A DNA stretch of 64,000 nt from Rhynchopus sp. YZ270_cl-10. Taxonomy: Eukaryota; Euglenozoa; Diplonemea; Diplonemida; Diplonemidae. The stretch spans positions 496,001 through 560,000 of the forward strand of contig OZ037873.1 in the NCBI GenBank assembly GCA_964035575.1. Reading direction: 5' to 3'. The notes below the pieces were generated by a model. The model was not told the DNA's origin. It did no database searches and was given only the letters and a program-made list of their open reading frames with translations. The position numbers and the translations under genes are program-made. Shown here one piece after another: positions 54,375 through 63,387 of this stretch. Position 1 is the stretch's first letter. Each line of letters starts with the position of its first letter.

Positions 54375-55121
54375 ATGCCGCTCATGTGGTCGGACCCTGC
54401 CGAGTGTCAGGTATTCATTGATGCAGGAGAAGATATCGAGGCAAAGGATGACTCGGGGTGCTCGCCTCTGCTCTGGTCTTGCAGTTCAGGATCACTCGAT
54501 GTTGCGAAGCTGTTGGTGAGAGCAGGTGCGGGCGTGTGTGTCGCAGACAACGATGGAGACACGTGTCTTATGATTGCGGGATCTAATGGACACACCGAGA
54601 CTGTGCGTTATCTTCTGTGTTTGCCGGAGGTGGAAATGGATGGCGCCAATAACTGCGGCCGCACTGCGTTGCATGGGGCAGTGAAATGGGAGCATGCGGA
54701 TGTGGTGCAGGTGCTCATTGATGCAGGGGCAGACATTGAGGCAAGGACTAACAGCGGGTGGCCAGCTCTGTTCATCGCTAGCGCTTCAGGGGAATTAGTG
54801 ATAGTCAAGAAGTTGGTTGACGCTGGTGCGGTTGTGTGCACCGCAAACAGCAAAGGAAACACAGCTCTCATCCATGCATCGTATGCTGGACGTACTGACG
54901 TCGTGCGCTATCTTGCGAGCTTGAAGGGGACGGCAGTGAACCACACGAACAACGACGGCAAAACTGCGTTGCATTTGGCAACAGCACTGAAGCATGCCGA
55001 CGTGGTGAAGGTGCTCCTCGAGCACGGTGCAGACAAATCCTTGCAAAATCGAGACGGCGATACGGCCCTGCGACTTGCGGAGATTTCTGGCTGCCCTGAC
55101 TGTTGTCGGTACTTATGCTGA
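54375..55121 (+). CDS. short ankyrin-repeat protein, family member 5, no N-terminal module
   Basis: 248 aa from MPLMWSDPAECQVFIDAGED. The leader runs straight into a start that corresponds to the PAMWSDPAVCQVLIDAG position of loci 2, 4 and 6, so the basic signal and N-terminal module are missing. About seven ankyrin repeats follow; the later ones are more diverged (NSGWPALFIASASGELVIVK, NSKGNTALIHASYAGRTDVV). It keeps the family's apparently original C-terminus: KTALHLATALKHADVVKVLL, EHGADKSLQNRDGDTALRLA, EISGCPDCCRYLC. Without the basic signal it may be cytosolic. Confidence 0.8.
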   Translation: MPLMWSDPAECQVFIDAGEDIEAKDDSGCSPLLWSCSSGSLDVAKLLVRAGAGVCVADNDGDTCLMIAGSNGHTETVRYLLCLPEVEMDGANNCGRTALHGAVKWEHADVVQVLIDAGADIEARTNSGWPALFIASASGELVIVKKLVDAGAVVCTANSKGNTALIHASYAGRTDVVRYLASLKGTAVNHTNNDGKTALHLATALKHADVVKVLLEHGADKSLQNRDGDTALRLAEISGCPDCCRYLC

Positions 55122-55139
55122 AACTCTTCTTGCGCGAGG

Positions 55140-55335
55140 CTTTGCTGTGTGACTTCGAGGCGCCCGTCTGTATTGCGGGGTGTTGATGATTTCGACCCCG
55201 CGAAGCTTTGTATGGCACAACTCGGGAAGCAGAGGTGGGTCTCTTCCTTCAATGTGGTGTCCTTCTTGTCCTCTTGTCACACCCCACCTCACAACCTCTG
55301 CAGAAAGGGGAACATCAAAACACAAACAGAATACC
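55140..55335 (+). promoter_or_regulatory. conserved 5' leader of ankyrin locus 6
   Basis: The block GCGCCCGTCTGTATTGCGGGG onward matches 52250-52426 (GTGCCCGTCTGTATTGCGGGG), so the upstream ~190 nt of loci 4 and 6 are duplicated. The family leader ends 55335. Confidence 0.7.
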
Positions 55336-56406
55336 ATGTCGAAGCGACACACAGACAGCACATCGGATGAGAACCCACGAAAGAGAAGAAAGCTTTCTGC
55401 AGGCGAGGTCTTGGTGGAGGCTGCCAGGAAGGGCGAGACCACTGCCGTGCGGGCAGGACTTGAGAAGTTCACCTCAGACATTGCCAGCAAAACAGTTGCC
55501 TTCGATGCTGTGCACGAGGCATGCAGAGGGAACCACGATGAATGCCTTGCACTGCTTCTTCCGTATGTTGAGACAACGCAGATGGGCTTTGGGATCCTTC
55601 TGAGTGAGTGTGTCCACGCAGGCCACACTGCGTGCACAGAGGTCCTCTTGCAGCATTGGAAGTCAGTCTGCAGCAACGTGGCGCATGTCCCACTCGAGTC
55701 GGAGGACAGCAAAGGTCAGACACCAGGTCTCTGTCCAGCCATGTGGTCGGACCCTGCAGTGTGTCAGGTGCTCATTGATGCAGGGGCAGACATCGAGACA
55801 AAGGATGTTAAGGGACGTTCGCCTCTGCACTTTGCTTGCAGTTCAGGATCACTCGGTGTTGCGAAGATGTTGGTGAGAGCAGGTGCGGGTGTGCGTGTCA
55901 CAAACAACGATGGACACACGTGTCTGACAGCTGCGGCATCTCATGGACACACCGAGACTGTGCGTTATTTTTTGGGTTTGCTGGAGGTGGAAGTTGATCA
56001 CACTAATGACGAAGGCTGCACTGCGTTGCATTTGGCAGCACGATACATGCATGCAGATGTGGTGCAGGTGCTCATTGATGCAGGGGCAGATATCGAGACA
56101 AAGGATGTTGAGGGATATTCGCCCCTGCACTTTGCTTGCCGTTCAGGATCACTCGACTCTGTGAAGCTGTTGGTGAGAGCAGGTGCGGGTGTGCGTGTCA
56201 CAAACAACTATGGAGGCACGTGTCTTGCGATTGCGGCATATCATGGACACATCGAGACTGTGCGTTATCTTCTGTGTTTGCCGGAGGTGGAAGTTGATCA
56301 CGCAAATGACGAAGGCCACACTGCGTTGCATTTTGCAGCGGACGAGAACCATGCAGATGTGGTGCAGGTGCTCATTGATGCAGGGGCAGCAGAGGACACA
56401 CGATGA
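55336..56406 (+). CDS. ankyrin-repeat protein, family member 6
   Basis: 356 aa, same architecture as locus 4 but with fewer ankyrin units: MSKRH start, bipartite basic signal, N-terminal module, SVCSNVAHVPLESEDSKGQT, then repeats such as SPLHFACSSGSLGVAKMLV and GCTALHLAARYMHADVVQVL (the latter as in locus 1). It ends DAGAAEDTR like locus 4, so both derive from one truncated copy. Remnant repeats follow to about 56525. Confidence 0.85.
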   Translation: MSKRHTDSTSDENPRKRRKLSAGEVLVEAARKGETTAVRAGLEKFTSDIASKTVAFDAVHEACRGNHDECLALLLPYVETTQMGFGILLSECVHAGHTACTEVLLQHWKSVCSNVAHVPLESEDSKGQTPGLCPAMWSDPAVCQVLIDAGADIETKDVKGRSPLHFACSSGSLGVAKMLVRAGAGVRVTNNDGHTCLTAAASHGHTETVRYFLGLLEVEVDHTNDEGCTALHLAARYMHADVVQVLIDAGADIETKDVEGYSPLHFACRSGSLDSVKLLVRAGAGVRVTNNYGGTCLAIAAYHGHIETVRYLLCLPEVEVDHANDEGHTALHFAADENHADVVQVLIDAGAAEDTR

Positions 56407-56528
56407 CGATTGCGGCCTATCATGGACACACCGAGACTGTGCGTTATCTTGTGGGTTTGAAGGAGGTGGAAATCGACCACGCAAGTGAGAACAACCGCAC
56501 TGCGTTGTGTTCGGCAGTGCATACAAAA
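56407..56528 (+). pseudogene. ankyrin remnant after the locus 6 stop
   Basis: Continues ACACCGAGACTGTGCG, GGAGGTGGAAATCGACCACG and CGCACTGCGTTGTGTTCGGCA before unrelated AT-rich DNA. Confidence 0.7.
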
Positions 56529-56835
56529 AGACGGAATGTGTTTTTGAATCCTTTTGTGTGATTTCTCTTTGAATGGAAAGTATATGAAATTGATTTTTGT
56601 ACAGTGCATGTACTTCATTGTACAAGCCTTTTCTTTTCTTTTTTTGCACCAAAATCAGCACACCATATTTCTGCACTTGACCTCTAGCCTATACTTCAAC
56701 CCACCCACTCTACCCCTTTTCCCTTCCCAGCTCACCCACCCTTCCCTCACACCATTTCCCCCCTCCCTCTCCTCCCATCAGGCATTGTACGCTATACACA
56801 GCACACTCTACCAAGAGCCACCTCACCTCCTGAAC

Positions 56836-58239
56836 ATGCCGATGATGCATGCCATGGCAGGCACAGACCAGGAGCGTGGGCGTGGGCGTGTACAGAAGAA
56901 TGCACACCACGCACACCACGGACACGTTGCACCTGACGGTGCTGTGGCACGCCGGATTGAGCAGTGGAACGGGCGGGTCGCTTTAAAACATATTGAAGGC
57001 GGGAACCGGGACAATGTCCGTGGCCAAGCTAAGGCCAAGCCCGCACCTGCTCCTGCTGCTGCCCCTCCATCCAACCAAGCAAAGCCGCAGGTAGCAAACC
57101 CCCAGCACGATGCTGCCCGCGAAAAGCGCAGTGAACTGCGCACACAGTACAACGAGATGAAGGCAGACGTGCAGGCACTGCAGAAGAACCAGTCGCTCTG
57201 GCGGGAGGGGAAGCACTACCGCTCGGTGCTGGGGCTGCCGCACACTGCGCGGTCGAAGGAGGTGATTGCGGAGCTGAAGCGGAAGCTGGAGATGTGGTGT
57301 GGGGATGGGGTGGAGCGCTTCTACCGGCAGCTGAGGGATCATGCACTGCTTCCGGACAGACGCCTGCCGTGGTCGGGGTCCGCTGCACGCGAGGTGGCAG
57401 CACTGTACACTGAGATGAAGCGCGATGTGAAGGAGCGTATTGCGGATGCCGAGCGCCTTCGCGCACCTCCACCACCCCCAGCAGCAGCACCACAACCAAC
57501 CCGCGCCCCACAACCACGCCCCGCACCACGCCAGGTCCCCGCACCCCCAGCAGAACCCATCTCCAACACCCCCATCGAGGCAGAGGACATCGTCCAGGCA
57601 GTTCCGGTGGACAACCCGCGCCCGCCCCTCATGGTCGAGCTCTTCCCTTTCCACGTCTCCGTGAACTGCGCAGGAAGCAGCGTGCGGCGGAGCGGCAGTG
57701 CCCCGCACACCTCCGTTGTGTCTGGTGTGTTCGCAGGACTCCCTGTCACCGGAGTCCCTCAGGTGGCACAACGCATTGTGACCTGGCCGGACCCTTTGGT
57801 GTGGAACGAATGCTACAACGGCAACCTCGATGCGGTTAAACGCCTGGTACGTGACGACCCATCGCTGCTGGACAACATGGGGTACATGAAGACCAAGCCG
57901 ACCCAAGAAATTGCAGAGTCACAACGTCTTGGCATCAGGCGGATGCGCCCCGACACAGGAACACGCTACGTCCACGCCGTCCTCCCAGCCCCCATGGGGG
58001 ACGACTCCCGCGCGACCCCCCTCCACTATGCAGTCATCGGAAACCAAATCGAGACCGTCCGCTGGCTTCTCAAGAAAGGGGCCTCGCTGGACCTCTGTGG
58101 CCAGCAAGGCTTCACAGCGCTCCACCTCGCAAACAAACCGGAGCGTGCGGTGCTCCTGAAGATGATGCAAAAGGAGAAGACCAGAAGGGACAACAACGCA
58201 AAGGGGGTCCTCCATCGCTTCGTTGCGTTGTTCGATTGA
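56836..58239 (+). CDS. coiled-coil protein with C-terminal ankyrin repeats, single copy
   Basis: 467 aa. The start MPMMHAMAGTDQERGRGRVQ follows a pyrimidine tract ending CCCTCTCCTCCCATCAG at 56781. The N-terminus is histidine- and proline/alanine-rich. A helical middle (REKRSELRTQYNEMKADVQA, EVIAELKRKLEMWCGDGVER) is followed by a P/A/Q-rich linker, then ankyrin repeats at about 315-455: NECYNGNLDAVKRLVRDDP, TPLHYAVIGNQIETVRWLLK, FTALHLANKPERAVLLKMM. Sequence and codon choice differ from the amplified ankyrin family, so it is not a member. Role unknown. Confidence 0.8.
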   Translation: MPMMHAMAGTDQERGRGRVQKNAHHAHHGHVAPDGAVARRIEQWNGRVALKHIEGGNRDNVRGQAKAKPAPAPAAAPPSNQAKPQVANPQHDAAREKRSELRTQYNEMKADVQALQKNQSLWREGKHYRSVLGLPHTARSKEVIAELKRKLEMWCGDGVERFYRQLRDHALLPDRRLPWSGSAAREVAALYTEMKRDVKERIADAERLRAPPPPPAAAPQPTRAPQPRPAPRQVPAPPAEPISNTPIEAEDIVQAVPVDNPRPPLMVELFPFHVSVNCAGSSVRRSGSAPHTSVVSGVFAGLPVTGVPQVAQRIVTWPDPLVWNECYNGNLDAVKRLVRDDPSLLDNMGYMKTKPTQEIAESQRLGIRRMRPDTGTRYVHAVLPAPMGDDSRATPLHYAVIGNQIETVRWLLKKGASLDLCGQQGFTALHLANKPERAVLLKMMQKEKTRRDNNAKGVLHRFVALFD

Positions 58240-59700
58240 AGAACTGTTTCTGGAAGCATATAGAGGAGTACGATGATGGTCATGTCAGGAGACCAGACCA
58301 GTGAAGAAGTACAATTTTTTCTTAAAAAGGGATGGCTATTTAATGGATTGTAGTTTTTGAGTATGCTCGTTGTCCCTTTGTGTGTGGGTGCAGCTGGTTC
58401 GGTTTTGTGTTAAATGTCAGAAAGATGTGTGCACAGTGTGGTAAATTTACCCATCTTCTCTTTTTTTGTTTTGTTTGCAATTTGTTTCAGGGGTGCTCTG
58501 TTTTTTCTGCTTTTAGTGCAGATCTGCGCTCCTGAAGTTGTTACGACACAATTTTGTGGGCATTTCTTTATTATTTTTTTTGCCCCGGTTCTTGCTGTAG
58601 GGCGAGAACGATTTTTGTCGAAGGGAACTACGTAACAAAAGGCTTAGCCCATCTTGCAAACTTTTTTCTCTCTCTCTCTTTTGTGAAGTCTCGTGATCCT
58701 TTTGGAGGTATACAAACACCTTCTTAGGATCACCTATTTTTTTATACGATTATATTTTGTCAGTTTTTTTTTGGGGAGGTTTTTTTGTTGATGTGTGTGC
58801 ACAGAGTCACATTCATCTTACAAAGCTTGATGGACAGCCACGTACACAGATTTTTCAAAAGAACTTTTTGCTGTTTTAGGTTTTCAAAAAAACCCCTGTT
58901 ACAAAAAAGCTTGGCTCGAAGTTGTCTTACCGACTACTTCTTGTCTACTTCTTGCAGAGTTATTTTTCTGTTTTTGTGCCTACATCTGTTCATGTGGACA
59001 CAAAGAGTACTGCCTTTGTTCAGGTGTTCTCTACCAACGGCGCCATGTGAGCTTGGTGTCTATCCTTCGATCTTTGTATCGACTCCTCAAAAGGACAAAG
59101 AACAGCGGAGATTGCACAAACTGTGGCAACACAACCGAGGCAACTACACTACTCCAACAATTTATCAAAAATGCAAAATTGGTGCTTTCAAAAATCGGTC
59201 AACGACCTGTCAATATCGACCCCCCCTCCCGGGAGCACCATAACAATATAAAATAAACAGGGTTGCTTCTGCGGGGTGGGTAAGGGCTTCCAACCAACCC
59301 ATCCCTAAACAAAACCCCATATAGAAAAGCAAACCCTTCTACCTTTGTTCCCAGTGTCAATTTTTTTTTGTTTTTTTTTTGTTTTTGTTTGCAGCGTCAT
59401 ACGAAGAATGCTGCAAATTTATCTAGATTTTTTTTTTTTTCCTTTGGAAAAGCTTGGACTACGATGCTCTATTGTATATTGTATTCTCATGTTCAGCCGT
59501 TCCTACCACAGTTAGATTCCACCCCCTCCCACTCCGTCCCCCCATTTCACCCATCAACCCGTTGTGAAGGAAAAAGAATAGTGACCACGTTTTTCGGAAT
59601 GTGTACACTGTATAAAAAGTTTTCAAAAAAAAGGTAAAACGAAAAATGGTGTTAGTGATCTCTCCTGTGCTATTTTGTAGCATGTTTTGAAGCATTTTGG
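58240..59700. other. intergenic with short dispersed elements
   Basis: AT-rich. Holds degenerate GCACGAGAGGC-type elements at 58623-58667 and 58790-58825 (GATGTGTGTGCACAGAGTCAC, ATTCATCTTACAAAG) and repeat B at 59101-59170 (AGCGGAGATTGCACAAACTG, CGAGGCAACTACACTACTCC). No gene seen. Confidence 0.55.
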
Positions 59701-59704
59701 GGTA

Positions 59705-59810
59705 AACCACCTGATTTTTACCCCCGCGTATAGGCGCGTATAAAGGCTGGGGGAAAATGGGTGAGGTTTGGCCTACACGCGCCTATACGCGAGGTAAAAA
59801 TCAGGTGGTT
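59705..59810. mobile_element. MITE-like element with ~35-bp inverted ends
   Basis: The left arm AACCACCTGATTTTTACC then GCGTATAGGCGCGT is mirrored by the right arm ACGCGCCTATACGCG then GGTAAAAATCAGGTGGTT, with about 30 nt between. One base differs in length between the arms. No clear target-site duplication. Confidence 0.8.
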
Positions 59811-59884
59811 AAATTCATGAACCACCATTACCAATAAATTAGATTTGCATTCTCACCGTTGCAACATATGCTATTGCTTTTTGA

Positions 59885-59930
59885 AGATGTGATGTACACG
59901 AGAGGAGGCCTATGTACATCCTCATCTTTT
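59885..59930. repeat. GCACGAGAGGC-type short element, diverged
   Basis: AGATGTGATGTACACGAGAGG, then a GCCTATGTACATC insertion and CTCATCTTTT. Confidence 0.5.
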
Positions 59931-59988
59931 CAATTTTTATCTCTCTCTAGGTTTGTACTCATAAGGGAGGTCTCATAGTGATATACCG

Positions 59989-60079
59989 TAATCGTAAAAA
60001 TATTCGACCGTAAAAAAGGTCGAACTCCCAAAAAAAAAATCCTGAAAAGGTCGAATATTATGAGGTTTTTACGATTATG
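59989..60079. mobile_element. MITE-like palindrome 2
   Basis: AATCGTAAAAA TATTCGACC on the left pairs with GGTCGAATA, then after an 8-nt interruption, TTTTTACGATT on the right. About 90 bp in all. Confidence 0.65.
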
Positions 60080-60230
60080 TTTTTGTTGATTCCTCCGCTT
60101 TCAATTTATTGAATGCGTAATGTTGAAATACGATTACGGTACTTATCCACGCCCTTCTTTTTTAGCAACGAGAGACAGAATATAGCATGTGCACAATTGT
60201 CAAAGAAAAAAACAAAAAAAAAAATGTGTA

Positions 60231-60350
60231 GTATAGCGGAGTGCATCCTCGGGTGCCTACACTCATACAAAGCCAAGTTTTCAAAAAATAAAAATAGTGG
60301 AGCACACTCTGGGTGGCTACACTAATACAACCAAGTTTTCAAAAATAAAA
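60231..60350. repeat. tandem pair of dispersed repeat B
   Basis: TAGCGGAGTGCATCCTCGGG, TGCCTACACTCATACAAAGC, CAAGTTTTCAAAAAATAAA and ATAGTGGAGCACACTCTGGG, TGGCTACACTAATACAACCA, AGTTTTCAAAAATAAAA lie head to tail. A GCACGAGAGGC-type relic follows at 60355-60390. Confidence 0.75.
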
Positions 60351-60828
60351 GGGTGTGATGTTGAAGCAGGAGAGGCTGAGGCTCATGCCAGACTTTCTCT
60401 TTTAATATATTTTTCATCGATTTTTATATTTGCGATGTAAAATAAAAGAACCATTCTGTTACCCTTCTTTAAAAAAAAATTAGACTGTTGATTTCCCATC
60501 TTTTTGAACAATATGAAAAATGTAAAGGTTTAAAAAAAAAATACCACAATATCACGAAGTGTACCTTCAAGTACCTCCCGTTGCTGAAATACTATTTTTT
60601 CCCCCCCTATCAAAACAACACTTACTTAAATTAGAAAAAAAGGGTGGTAAAAAAAAAAACAGAACCAACATTCAATTTTGGTGTCTCACCCTTCTTTTTT
60701 TTTGCCGTTTTTTTGCCAGCTTTCTCGAGTGGTGCTTCATTATTTCTAAACCTGTCTTCTCTGACAGGTGTTAAAGCCTCATACGCTATCATCGTTTACA
60801 GCTGCACTCTGGATAGTTTGACAGAGAC

Positions 60829-60986
60829 GGCACAGTAATAGTGGCAGTATTGTGATGGGAGCCCAATGGAATACGCAAAACACATCAAAATGCATCACAA
60901 TACACGATGTATTGTGACGTATTTTGATGTATTTTCGCGTATTCCAATGGGCTCCCATCACAATACTGCCACTATTATGGCACAGT
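60829..60986. mobile_element. MITE with near-complete palindrome and 8-bp flanking repeat
   Basis: 60837-60978 is almost one long hairpin: the left arm AATAGTGGCAGTATTGTGAT, GGGAGCCCAATGGAATACGC reads back as GCGTATTCCAATGGGCTCCC, ATCACAATACTGCCACTATT on the right. GGCACAGT occurs directly outside both ends (60829-60836 and 60979-60986), an 8-bp direct repeat like a target-site duplication, as made by hAT elements. No coding sequence. Confidence 0.88.
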
Positions 60987-61050
60987 GCCTGAATCCTCCC
61001 TTGAGGTTTGTCTGCACGGTTACCAAATTCACACTTATTAAATCTATATT

Positions 61051-61832
61051 TTTCAACTTACCTTCCTTCACCCCCCCTGTAAGGGTAACCGTAGGTGAAG
61101 TAAGGTATAGTATTGAAATCGATGTGGGGGGGGAGTAAAGGGTCAATTTTACAAAACCAGATTTTGAGGAAAATTTTAGCCGAAAATGGGCCCCACGTAT
61201 AAGCAACCGGGCTCATATTTCTCAAAATTTAAGTGGTCAAAAAATTGTCCAATTTTCGAGATTGACCCCACCACTGCACGGGCGGAGCCCAAAAACGCAA
61301 ATAAGGACCCTTTTCAACTTACCTTCCTTCACCCCCCCTGTAAGGGTAACCGTAGGTGAAGTAAGGTATAGTATTGAAATCGATGTGGGGGGGGAGTAAA
61401 GGGTCAATTTTACAAAACCAGATTTTGAGGAAAATTTTAGCCGAAAATGGGCCCCACGTATAAGCAACCGGGCTCATATTTCTCAAAATTTAAGTGGTCA
61501 AAAAATTGTCCAATTTTCGAGATTGACCCCACCACTGCACGGGCGGAGCCCAAAAACGCAAATAAGGACCCTTTTCAACTTACCTTCCTTCACCCCCCCT
61601 GTAAGGGTAACCGTAGGTGAAGTAAGGTATAGTATTGAAATCGATGTGGGGGGGGAGTAAAGGGTCAATTTTACAAAACCAGATTTTGAGGAAAATTTTA
61701 GCCGAAAATGGGCCCCACGTATAAGCAACCGGGCTCATATTTCTCAAAATTTAAGTGGTCAAAAAATTGTCCAATTTTCGAGATTGACCCCACCACTGCA
61801 CGGGCGGAGCCCAAAAACGCAAATAAGGACCC
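61051..61832. repeat. tandem repeat, three 261-bp units
   Basis: Units begin at about 61051, 61312 and 61573 (TTTCAACTTACCTTCCTTCAC) and end with GAGCCCAAAAACGCAAATAAG then GACCC. The three copies look the same base for base by eye. Each holds CTTCACC..GGTGAAG arms around CCCCTGTAAGGGTAACC. Confidence 0.95.
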
Positions 61833-62865
61833 TTTTTAATTTGTTCTCTTGAAATGTGTAATTTCAAGTTTTCTAGAAAAAAATAGCAACTGATCCTACA
61901 AGGGTTTAAGGAAGGTGTGTGGAAAACAACAACAACAAAACAAGGAATTGCTAGGAAAAAAAGCGAGGTGTGCTGTGGGAAACTCTGCGCGATTTTTTTC
62001 TTTGCTGGGTGGTACTGATGCGCATGGTGTGATCGACGACAGTTAGTCGTGTGTGTTCCTTGCACACTCCTCCTCCGGCGACGATGAGTGGGAGGCTGTG
62101 GACGACAACGAGCTGGAACACGCCGACCATCCATCGAGCAAATGGTGCTGGACGAAGAGGGGTCTGAGGATGACAGCCCCCGTTCTTGAACGTTTCAAGT
62201 GCAGGCGTCCCAGTGGTTGTGGCAGCGTTTTCGCATACCTGCAGAAGAGCAGAGTGTAGATTATTTCTACAGGGCGGTGTTCAGGAGTGTGGGTCCCCCC
62301 ATAACCACAGCACACCCCATTTTTTTTTCCGATAGCAATTACTTGTTTTTTTTATACCTACAAAGCGTAGCTTAAAGGAGAAATAGTTCCTCAGATACGG
62401 TCGCCAATCACCCCCCTCCAACAGGGTAATTGTGCAATCAACGAAAAAACCTTTTTTTTTTTTCCCCTTTTACTTACCTATCAGAGTTACTATTGTTAGT
62501 TTTTGAACGTCCTTTTGTATGCTTTCTCCTTGAATAGAAAGTATATGAAATTGATATCTTTTTTCTGAAGATGGCAAGGAGCATTCTGAGAGGCTCAAGT
62601 TCATCTGAAATGAAAGAAGTTTTATTTCTTTCTTTTGTTTTGTCCATGGAAACCTTTTTGGTGACCACACAATTGTCAAAATGCACTTTTGTTGTTGTTG
62701 TTGTTTTTTTTTTTTTTTTTTTTTTTTTTTTTGTAAAAAAACAATACAACAACATCTTTCCTCACTCCCGCCCCATCCCTTCCACTCCCTACTGCACAAG
62801 AAACCACAAGAAAAAAAAAAAAAGCCCACAAACGTCATTTACTTCACCGTCATATGTAACTCATA

Positions 62866-62902
<37 letters not shown>

Positions 62903-63017
62903 TCCCGATACAGCGGTTTGAGTGTGTGGTGTCGCCACCACACATAGCCTGACCCCTCCCTTCGCGTTTCACATACCTGGCTTTGTTACACATATTTCTG
63001 GGGTATTTTAGCACAGA
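61833..63017. other. intergenic with a possible coding relic
   Basis: 62060-62185 holds protein-like codons in two frames (SSGDDEWEAVDDNELEHADH; IEQMVLDEEGSEDDSPRS), perhaps an acidic N-terminus of a transposase-type gene with a frame change. At 62568-62600 lies a degenerate short element. A (TC)n run lies at 62870-62899. No complete gene seen. Confidence 0.4.
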
Positions 63018-63387
63018 ATGTCATCCATCGCTAGCGCAGACGTGCTGGAGAGGCGGAGCTCGGGGCATACTCAGGACCAGTTTACTGGGTATTGTCCACA
63101 GCCGTCGTCGTTGATGCAGGGAGATGGAGAGGAAATGACGGGGAGTGGTCGCACGCCGTACTCCGACGATAAGTTGATGCCAAAGTCTGCCACCGACGGC
63201 GTCTCCTTCATGGATGAGACTGCACAGTCGCAGTCTTTCGCGCTCGATGCGTCGCCCATCCCGCAGCAGCACTCACAAATGGGGCTGACCTTGCAGGAAG
63301 AGGAGGAGGAGGGGGGTGAAGAGGATGGGGGCATGCACGGCCATCCACCAGCATACCACGAGCAGGGGCAGCACACTCTTACAGCGG
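63018..63387 (+). CDS. first exon of an acidic, low-complexity protein (gene continues past the window)
   Basis: Starts MSSIASADVLERRSSGHTQD just after GTATTTTAGCACAG. The exon is 370 nt and ends at donor GTATGT (63388), phase 1. It encodes 123 aa rich in S, Q, E and G, with an acidic run LQEEEEEGGEEDGG. No domain is recognisable in this exon. 63388-64000 would be intron, with a GCACGAGAGGC-type relic at 63488-63530 (GGTGACCAAGCAATGAAAGG) and an F-type trace near 63610. No acceptor with a convincing following exon was identified before the window ends. Confidence 0.65.

Noticed and set aside
61237-61728. Two identical minus-strand 76-codon frames
   Set aside because: They exist only because the 261-bp unit is repeated; no start context or domain.
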